A stretch of DNA of 64,000 nucleotides from Stieleria varia (GTDB lineage Bacteria > Planctomycetota > Planctomycetia > Pirellulales > Pirellulaceae), in NCBI RefSeq assembly GCF_038443385.1, contig NZ_CP151726.1, forward strand, positions 7,874,001-7,938,000, read 5' to 3'. How positions within the stretch are numbered: position 1 is the stretch's first letter; each line of letters opens with the position of its first letter. This document shows, piece after piece, positions 57,669 through 64,000 of the stretch. The notes below the pieces were generated by a model. The model was not told the DNA's origin and ran no database searches. It was given only the letters and a program-made list of their open reading frames with translations. Position numbers and translations under genes: made by a program.

Positions 57669-58379
57669 TCAACGTGATGGGTGGTGGATCACAAGATCAA
57701 AACGATAACGACTGGAGTAAAAGTCACTTGGCATTTCAGTCACCTCGGCATGATAACCGACGGCCTGACAAGTTTGAATCAACGCCTTTCGATTCCACCA
57801 AACCCCGATTGCCGACTGAGGATCGTCGAGATCAAAGTCGTCGATGCCACGTGCGGCGAAGAACTCTCCCGCCTTATCACGGTCTGCGATGTTACCGATG
57901 AATAGTGTTTTCAAGCTCGGCAGCCCCGATTTTAATTCTGCAATCAGCCGTAAAAAGTCATCCGGCTGCAGATACCCCATGCATCCATAGATAAGCACTT
58001 TGGTCGCCCCGCTCGCTGCTGACAAGTATCTATCTGTCCAGCGGATGTCGGATTGAATGTAACAGATCGCCTCGCTGGGCTGGAAATAGTCGCCTGCAAT
58101 TTCCAGCAGGTAGCTTGAGAAATCAACGCCCGTGTATCGATCGATGCCGTCAAAAAACTCAGACGCCAAGGCTCCGTTTCCGCACCCCAAATCCAATAAA
58201 TGATCATCTCCGCACAGTGCCAGATGACGGCCAACTTGGGCTACGATCTGCTCAATATCACGCTCCGAAACCGGCTGCCCGTTCACGGTACGCTTGATCT
58301 GACGCCAGAAATCCGTCCGCGAAAACCGCTTGGGATACTCCTTGTGCAACGCTTCGCCAATTGATGAGTCCTGGTCCAT
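57669..58379 (-). CDS. Class I SAM-dependent methyltransferase
   Basis: This 236-residue protein has the SAM-binding motif I, LLDLGCGNGALASEF, then motif II-like YTGVDFSSYLLEIAGDYF and a post-I acidic residue. The substrate is not clear, but the gene sits between a WbqC-like gene and an aminotransferase, so methylation of a sugar or amino sugar is plausible. The ATG at 58379 is 2 bases after the stop of the WbqC-like gene; a TTG two codons upstream is less likely. Confidence 0.85.
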   Translation of the reverse strand: MDQDSSIGEALHKEYPKRFSRTDFWRQIKRTVNGQPVSERDIEQIVAQVGRHLALCGDDHLLDLGCGNGALASEFFDGIDRYTGVDFSSYLLEIAGDYFQPSEAICYIQSDIRWTDRYLSAASGATKVLIYGCMGYLQPDDFLRLIAELKSGLPSLKTLFIGNIADRDKAGEFFAARGIDDFDLDDPQSAIGVWWNRKALIQTCQAVGYHAEVTEMPSDFYSSRYRFDLVIHHPSR

Positions 58380-58381
58380 GC

Positions 58382-59134
58382 TCAAGCCGCCTTGATTCGT
58401 TGACGGGGAACGGCGTGTTCATCATACAACTGAACATCGTGCAAAATTTTCGCACGCGTTACCTTCAATCCGTTGAACATCAGTACATCCAAAATGGACA
58501 GGGCTGGCGAGAAAGACTCATTGAATTGTGAGTAGGGTGCCAGGTCATTGGACAGAAACGTCAACCGCACACCCGCAGCAGCAAACTCTGCCGCGTGAAA
58601 AATATCGCGTCCATTGACTGGGTTGATGTACTCCGATGCGCCCATTGCCTTGGAGATCTCAACTGCCCACCGCCCCGGATGCTCTGCCTCGCTCATCTCG
58701 GGCAAGAGTTCATTGAACGCGATCGGCTGGAAACTGATTTGCAGCGCGTCGCAGACGACGTGCAGGCTGTGAACGTTCAGTTCAACGATGCTCGTGGCCG
58801 GGCAACCAAGGCAGTCACGCAACACCGTCATGGCTTGATCAAAAAACGGTGCCCTTCGCCGATAGTGCGCGACTTGGCCCAAAATCTTGGATCGCCAATC
58901 CGTTTGATCAGAGATCTGGATGTCGCGAATCGGCGTGCTGCGGCAGTGTTTCGCAACGGGCACGGTGATGAATTGTGGCTCACCGCTGGTTGGATGCAGG
59001 ATTCGATTTCGATTGATCCATCCATGGCGGATGTACTGCACGGGATCAAAAACGACGAACCGATCGGTAGCCGCGATCAGACTAAAGTACCCCAGGTACG
59101 GCAAGAAATAAGGCTGCATCGCAGCAATTCGCAT
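58382..59134 (-). CDS. WbqC-family protein
   Basis: The 250-residue product matches WbqC/WbqC-like proteins: MRIAAMQPYFLPYLGYFSLI at the N-terminus, VVFDPVQYIRHGWINRNRIL and a conserved SEYINPVNGRDIF near residue 170. Members occur in O-antigen and exopolysaccharide loci with DegT-type genes; their reaction is not established (an acyl- or aminoacyl-type transfer has been proposed). The ATG at 59134 gives the family start; the frame extends 18 codons upstream. It is the first gene of the minus-strand glycan cluster. Confidence 0.85.
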   Translation of the reverse strand: MRIAAMQPYFLPYLGYFSLIAATDRFVVFDPVQYIRHGWINRNRILHPTSGEPQFITVPVAKHCRSTPIRDIQISDQTDWRSKILGQVAHYRRRAPFFDQAMTVLRDCLGCPATSIVELNVHSLHVVCDALQISFQPIAFNELLPEMSEAEHPGRWAVEISKAMGASEYINPVNGRDIFHAAEFAAAGVRLTFLSNDLAPYSQFNESFSPALSILDVLMFNGLKVTRAKILHDVQLYDEHAVPRQRIKAA

Positions 59135-59385
59135 CGGTATGCCCCTCACACCCATCAATAGTACGATTGACGAATCCAGCGAGTCCATTCGAGCTGGCGG
59201 TCAACTTGTAGGAAATGACAATCCCCGCCTCTGGTGTCAAGAGAGATCTGGCCACAGGAATGCAATCGACAACGCCTATCAAGCCCTCCATATCGGTTAG
59301 AATCGGACGTGAGTCGCTAGGAACAAGCCCCAGGAACAAGATCGTTCAACTCATTTCCAGCCACTATGTCTACTGGTGAACCGTC

Positions 59386-60582
59386 ATGAAAACGTTGCTG
59401 ACACTCGCACTGCTGACCTGCGTCTGGGTCTCGTGCACCAACTTGGTCTCTGCCGAATTTCCACCTGGATTTCAAGAACTATCGATCGGAGACGACGCAC
59501 CGGAGTTCAAACTCCCCGGTATCGATGGTCGCGATTGGACCTTAAAGGATTTCAGTGAAGGCAAGGTGTTGGTGGTTTACTTCACGTCCAACCACTGCCC
59601 GGTCTGTCATGCGCATGACCCGCGATTCGTGGAGATGCTACGAGAACTCAAGGGACAAGAAACCAAGGGACAGAGCATTGCGGTCGTTGCGATCAATCCC
59701 AATTCGGGCGACGGACTGCGGCCTGACGAATTGGGCTACTCGAAATACAACGATAGCTTCGAAGACATGACGCCGTACGCCAAAGAGCACGGCTTCACGT
59801 TTCCTTACTTGTACGATGGCGCCACCCAAGCAACCGCGAAACGCTACGGCTGCTTGGCAACGCCTCACGTTTTCGTTTTCGATGCGCAGCGAAAGCTTCA
59901 GTACAAAGGCCGCTTGGACAATTCGCGATACCCCGATCCATCGACCGTCAAAGAGCAAGATGCAAAGAACGCGATCGTTGCCCTGCTGGCCGATCAACCT
60001 GTTCCCGTGCAGGTGACGAAACCCTTCGGTTGCTCGACGAAGTGGCGTGAAAAGATTGCCGACGTCAAACGAGACGAACAAGAATGGCAGAATACCCCGG
60101 TGACCTTGGACGACATTGACGCGGCAGGACTCGCCAAGCTGGTGGCGAACGACACCGAGAAGTACCGATTGTTCAACGTCTGGTCGACCAGTTGCCTGCC
60201 CTGCCTGGAGGAGTTCCCCGGACTGATCGCCGTCTCACGAAGAATGGGGCTGCGGCCCTTTGAACTCATCACCCTGAGCACGGACTTGCCAGACGATCGC
60301 GAGCGGGTCAGGAAATTTCTCTCGGGCTACCGCGCCGCACTGCCCAAACGATTGGAGCCATCGTTGAAACAGGAAGGCCGAACGTCGAACAACTATCTTT
60401 TCACCGACCCGGACGCGGACAGCCTGATCAATACGTTGGACCCAGAATGGGAGGGGCCACAACCGCACACCGTCCTGGTTGCCCCCGGCGGCAAAGTCGT
60501 CTTCCGACACAACGGCAAGATCTCAGAAGAAAAACTGCTGACAGAAATCTTGCAGGTGATGACAGAAACCTATCAACCGTAA
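59386..60582 (+). CDS. Exported double-thioredoxin-domain protein
   Basis: This 398-residue protein has a signal peptide (LLTLALLTCVWVSCTNLVSA). Residues about 35-190 are an AhpC/TSA-like domain with a CPVC pair (SNHCPVCHAHDPRF). A second TlpA/ResA-like domain at about 255-395 has CLPC (VWSTSCLPCLEEFPG). Such proteins keep envelope thiols reduced, for example for cytochrome c assembly, or isomerise disulphides. It is transcribed away from the WbqC-like gene; the alpha/beta hydrolase downstream is 230 bases away. Confidence 0.88.
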   Translation: MKTLLTLALLTCVWVSCTNLVSAEFPPGFQELSIGDDAPEFKLPGIDGRDWTLKDFSEGKVLVVYFTSNHCPVCHAHDPRFVEMLRELKGQETKGQSIAVVAINPNSGDGLRPDELGYSKYNDSFEDMTPYAKEHGFTFPYLYDGATQATAKRYGCLATPHVFVFDAQRKLQYKGRLDNSRYPDPSTVKEQDAKNAIVALLADQPVPVQVTKPFGCSTKWREKIADVKRDEQEWQNTPVTLDDIDAAGLAKLVANDTEKYRLFNVWSTSCLPCLEEFPGLIAVSRRMGLRPFELITLSTDLPDDRERVRKFLSGYRAALPKRLEPSLKQEGRTSNNYLFTDPDADSLINTLDPEWEGPQPHTVLVAPGGKVVFRHNGKISEEKLLTEILQVMTETYQP

Positions 60583-60814
60583 CGGGCGTGATGACCTCGT
60601 CCACTACGAAATCCGTCACTTATTGATTTCACGTCTCGGAGAGACGTGCAATTTAATAAGTTACCGCTTGCGGATTGTCGTTCGACTCTCCGAGTCGACA
60701 ACGTACAGCCGAGAACGCCATCGACTTGGAAAGTCGAGCGACAATTGTTTACCTTCGCGTCCCGGAGAGACGCGGCTACGTGAAACCTCCACGAAACAAT
60801 ACCTGGGACCAAAT
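60583..60814. repeat. Hairpins of the CGACTTGGAAAGTCG type
   Basis: CGACTTGGAAAGTCG occurs at 60722-60736, with a related CGACTCTCCGAGTCG at about 60682-60696. Other copies lie at 22671-22685 and 22702-22716, 62356-62370 and 63920-63934, each in a non-coding gap. They form short perfect hairpins. Confidence 0.8.
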
Positions 60815-61666
60815 ATGCTGCGTCTACTGCACACCGTTGTCATCACTGGATGCCTCTGCATGACGGTGATCGCTCAAGACAAGGCCGCCGACCTCGCTGC
60901 GACGATGGGGCGGCATGTCACCGACGTCAAAACGGAATCCTTTCACGAGTTCAAAATGCTGGTGGGCGAGTTCGACGGGGTGACTTGTCGAATCGTTCAG
61001 CCGATGACAGCCGCGCCGGGAAACCCTTGGGTTTGGCGAGCCCGGTTCTGGGGGCACCAACCCGCTTTTGATCTCGCAATGCTGCGTCGCGGTTGGCACG
61101 TGGCGTACTGTGACGTCGCGGATCTGTTCGGCAGCGACCAAGCAGTCCGACGTTGGAATGACTTCTACAAACTCACGACACAAATGGGACTCAGTGACAA
61201 ACCGTTGTTGGAGGGCATGAGTCGAGGCGGATTGATTGTCATGCGTTGGGCATCAGCGAATCCGACAAAAGTATCTGGTATCTACGTCGACAACGCGGTG
61301 ATGGACTTCCGTTCGTGGCCGGGCGGCAAAGGAACCGGGCCTGGCGCGGCGCCGTCTTGGCAGAAATGCCTCGCCGCCTATGGCATGACCGATGCCCAAA
61401 GCGAAACCTACGACTCCGGTCCACTGGATCGCCTTGAACCACTCGCCAAAGCCGGTGTGCCGATCTATGCGTTGATCAACGAAGCCGACGAGGTGGTCCC
61501 ACCGGCCGAGAACGGTGACATTTTGGTGCAACGTTATCAAAAGCTGGGCGGCAAAATCACCCAACACCGCCGCCCCGGCCTCGGCCACCATCCCCACGGC
61601 CTGACCGACCCAACGCCCATCGTGAACTTCGCATTGGAATCATTCAGCATCACGTCCGATCGTTAG
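60815..61666 (+). CDS. Secreted alpha/beta hydrolase
   Basis: The product has 283 residues with an N-terminal signal peptide (LLHTVVITGCLCMTVIAQ). The nucleophile elbow is GMSRGG (Gly-X-Ser-X-Gly), the Asp may be in INEADEVVPPAENGD and the His in RPGLGHHPHG, giving a plausible triad. Esterase or peptidase activity is expected; the substrate is unknown. The frame upstream of the ATG at 60815 is composed of repeat sequence and was rejected as coding. Confidence 0.82.
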   Translation: MLRLLHTVVITGCLCMTVIAQDKAADLAATMGRHVTDVKTESFHEFKMLVGEFDGVTCRIVQPMTAAPGNPWVWRARFWGHQPAFDLAMLRRGWHVAYCDVADLFGSDQAVRRWNDFYKLTTQMGLSDKPLLEGMSRGGLIVMRWASANPTKVSGIYVDNAVMDFRSWPGGKGTGPGAAPSWQKCLAAYGMTDAQSETYDSGPLDRLEPLAKAGVPIYALINEADEVVPPAENGDILVQRYQKLGGKITQHRRPGLGHHPHGLTDPTPIVNFALESFSITSDR

Positions 61667-62412
61667 TGCCGTGGCACAGGGATGCCAGCTGCGCTGGGAG
61701 AGGTGACACGCACAGACACCTCCACCAAGGAACTTGGGGGAGGTCGAGCAGAGCCGTTTAGGCGAATGCGAGGGAGGGGGTATGGGTGAAGCAATAGGTT
61801 CACCAACGCGGTTTGCGGCGCGTAGGCCCCCGCCCGGATCTTGCTTCGCTTGATCCGACCTCCCCCGGTTGCGGAGACTGCTGATTTAATCGTGTTGCAT
61901 TGTGTCTGTGAGCCGATGGCGCTAGCCACGGGCCTCGAAGGGTTCCGTCAACACCATTAGGCCCGCGGCTAGCGGGCCGTTGATTTAGTGAGCCGCGACG
62001 CGTAAGCGGCCGGGCCTACCGCATTGCCCGGTGCCTTACGGCCCACGGCTCAACCTTGCGTTCCCAATTTCGATTAAATCAACAGCCCGCTAGCGCCTTG
62101 CGGCTCACTAAATCAGCAGTCTCCTGCGCCGGTGGAGGTGACAGAAAACTTGCGCAAACCATAAAAGACACAACACCAAATTTTGAGCAGTCCAGGCTTG
62201 CCCCGGTTCGGAGCAATAACTGGCAGCTACCGCCAACACAAGCGCATTCAGCATCCCACTGCCCCAACAGCTCATCGTATCAAGCGGATGACGGCGAGCG
62301 TCTCAGGGCGTATGACACCATCGAACGCTTGATAACACAACAACGCGAACGCCATCGACTTGGAAAGTCGAGCGACTATTTTTCCCTAGCGGCTCGGAGA
62401 GCCGATCGGAGA
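61667..62412. repeat. Intergenic repeats, including a 252-bp TIR element
   Basis: A copy of the 149-bp GGGGGAGG element spans about 61718-61866. It is followed by a 252-bp segment (61873-62124) bounded by a perfect 16-bp inverted repeat, GGAGACTGCTGATTTA, with the trinucleotide TGC just outside both ends. Downstream, CGACTTGGAAAGTCG is at 62356-62370. No gene is supported. Confidence 0.8.
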
Positions 62413-63792
62413 TCACGAGACCGGCTCTGGCGGCAAAGCCTTTTCGACCACGGCGGCACCGATGCTGTCGCCGAATACGTTGACTGCGGTTCGAAATCGG
62501 TCCAGCAACCAGTCGACCGTCAGGATCAAGCCGATGTACTCCAGCGGCAATCCGACCGCGTTGAGCACGATCAGCATCGTCACTAAACCGGCTTCCGGGA
62601 TCCCCGCTGCTCCGATAGCCGCCAAGGTGGCGGTCACCGCAATGATCATCTGCGTCGTGAAGGACAAATCGAAACCGGGGATCGTTTGCGCGATGAAGAT
62701 CGCCGCGGCGGCTTCGTACAACGCGGTGCCGTCCATGTTGATGGTCGCACCGAGCGGGACCACAAACTCGGTTGATTTCTCCGACACACCGGCTTCTTCG
62801 CAACACTCCAACGTCACGGGCAGTGTCGCCGACGAACTGGCGGTCGAAAACGCCATTAACAGTGCTTTGGACATGCGATACATGAACACGTAAGGGTTTT
62901 CACGTCGCACGATGTAGAAAATCAGCGGCAGAGTGATGAACGCGTGCAAACCCAGACCGACCAGCACGGTCGAAAAGTACCAGCCGATCTGCATCAATTC
63001 GGCCCAGATCCCACCGGTTCCGTCTTCGATGGCCTCTACCTGCGCTTTCCCGAATCGGGCAGCGACCAAACAAAAAATCCCCAGCGGCGCCGCTTTCATC
63101 AGTAACAGCACAAACTTCATCAACAGTTCGTTTGATTGCTCGATGAAGGTCTGCACCGTCGCCACCTCTTTGCCCATCGTGGTCATCAGCGCGGCGAGGA
63201 TGATGGCGAAAACGATGATGGGCAGCAATTGTGTGTTGGCCGCCGAAACGAACAGATTGTCCGTGACGAGCATCAGAGCAAGGTTCTTGATGATCGTACC
63301 GACCCCCGGCTGCTCGGCTTCGCCATCGGGCAATCCTTGCAAGACACCGGACACCTCGTTTTGACTCAGCCCGCTGTCTTCACTGATCGACTTGATGATC
63401 TTTGACTTCGGCGTCCCCATGCCTCCTTCGCCCAGCTTGTCGATCGCTGCTTGATCAACCGTCCCCACGCCGGGACGCATGATGTTGACCACGATCAAAC
63501 CGACGATCACGGCGAGCACCGTGGTGGCTAGGTAATAACCGATTGCGGCAGCGCCAGGTCGCCCGAGTTTGCGGACGTCTCCCATGCCCATGATTCCGCA
63601 CATGACGGAGGTAAACACTAGGGGCACCACGATCATCTTCAACGTGCGCAGGAAGAGTTCGCCGCCGATATCCAGCGACTCCGCGAAATGCGGCGCCACC
63701 AGGGCCAAAATGATCGCCGCGATGATGGCGACACAGATGTACAACGTGAGTCGAGATCCGTGACCCGATTTTGCTGATTCCGTGTCCGACAT
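62413..63792 (-). CDS. Dicarboxylate/amino acid:cation symporter (DAACS)
   Basis: This 459-residue transporter has about eight membrane helices and the two re-entrant hairpins of the GltP/DctA family. The serine-rich motif is FSTASSSATLPVTLECCEE and the substrate/cation motif is INMDGTALYEAAAAIFIAQ. It takes up glutamate, aspartate or C4-dicarboxylates with Na+ or H+. The ATG at 63792 gives MSDTESAKSGHGSRLTLYIC, a normal start; the longer frame upstream has no support. A charged loop near residue 130-150 (GEGGMGTPKSKIIKS) is longer than in E. coli GltP. Confidence 0.93.
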   Translation of the reverse strand: MSDTESAKSGHGSRLTLYICVAIIAAIILALVAPHFAESLDIGGELFLRTLKMIVVPLVFTSVMCGIMGMGDVRKLGRPGAAAIGYYLATTVLAVIVGLIVVNIMRPGVGTVDQAAIDKLGEGGMGTPKSKIIKSISEDSGLSQNEVSGVLQGLPDGEAEQPGVGTIIKNLALMLVTDNLFVSAANTQLLPIIVFAIILAALMTTMGKEVATVQTFIEQSNELLMKFVLLLMKAAPLGIFCLVAARFGKAQVEAIEDGTGGIWAELMQIGWYFSTVLVGLGLHAFITLPLIFYIVRRENPYVFMYRMSKALLMAFSTASSSATLPVTLECCEEAGVSEKSTEFVVPLGATINMDGTALYEAAAAIFIAQTIPGFDLSFTTQMIIAVTATLAAIGAAGIPEAGLVTMLIVLNAVGLPLEYIGLILTVDWLLDRFRTAVNVFGDSIGAAVVEKALPPEPVS

Positions 63793-64000
63793 GAAATGAT
63801 TCCGTGTGAATGAAAAGCAGTGTCGTTTGCGGCAGTCTAACCGATTGCGTGTCTGATGGGCGTGGAAGCGTATGAAAATGGTCGCTCGCAACCGGCTCGA
63901 AGAGCCGGACTATTGTCGCTCGACTTTCCAAGTCGTTAGCGTGCCCCGCCGATGATTCCAACATCACCGCAACCGCGTTCGCAACCCAGGCGGTCGTCCA

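Overview
The window reads as chromosomal DNA of a planctomycete, most like the Pirellulaceae (Rhodopirellula and relatives). The indications are a DUF1559 protein with a prepilin-type N-terminus, fused GAF/HlyD and PqqD-like/M50/HlyD proteins, several GroEL paralogues, membrane-anchored Ser/Thr kinases, a DUF2064-type glycosyltransferase, scattered flagellar genes, weak or absent Shine-Dalgarno sites and many GTG/TTG starts. This assignment rests on gene content alone; no rRNA or tRNA gene was seen.

Layout. 0-3.1 kb: the end of a sensor kinase gene, then groES1-groEL1 with a clear terminator. 3.4-7.9 kb: two large envelope proteins with HlyD-like arms, one with a GAF domain and one with an M50 metalloprotease core. 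7.9-14.8 kb: a TPR lipoprotein facing a seven-haem cytochrome c, a DUF1559 protein, small lipoproteins and a membrane protein. 14.9-18.6 kb: fliN-fliO, a short FAD/NAD-binding protein and a DUF2064-ThiO fusion. 18.9-28.2 kb: two Ser/Thr kinases, a PlsC-like acyltransferase, rplU, polX and a secreted low-complexity protein. 29.0-35.8 kb: a protein-folding island, groEL2-groES2-groEL3, then dnaJ-grpE-fmdB-isochorismatase-like hydrolase. 35.9-37.3 kb: a short RecQ helicase.

37.3-43.2 kb is an accessory stretch: a MazF-type toxin-antitoxin pair, a GNAT acetyltransferase, a stand-alone Clp N-domain protein, two orphan proteins and many palindromic repeats, including a 135-bp MITE-like element. 43.2-51.7 kb carries a short GspE/PilB-type ATPase, an ATP-grasp enzyme, a tail-specific protease, an HtrA-type protease and the pyrimidine salvage pair deoA-cdd. 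51.7-59.1 kb is a tight minus-strand cluster: WbqC-like protein, SAM methyltransferase, three DegT/DnrJ/EryC1-type proteins (one without the PLP lysine) and a TPR/O-GlcNAc-transferase-like glycosyltransferase. 59.4-63.8 kb has a double-thioredoxin protein, an alpha/beta hydrolase and a dicarboxylate/cation symporter.

The best candidate for an undescribed system is the 51.7-59.1 kb cluster, which looks like a self-contained route that makes an amino sugar and attaches it to protein or another acceptor. Others are the GAF-HlyD/PqqD-M50-HlyD pair, the three-GroEL island, and the dispersed palindromic repeats, one of which now encodes the C-terminus of the glycosyltransferase.
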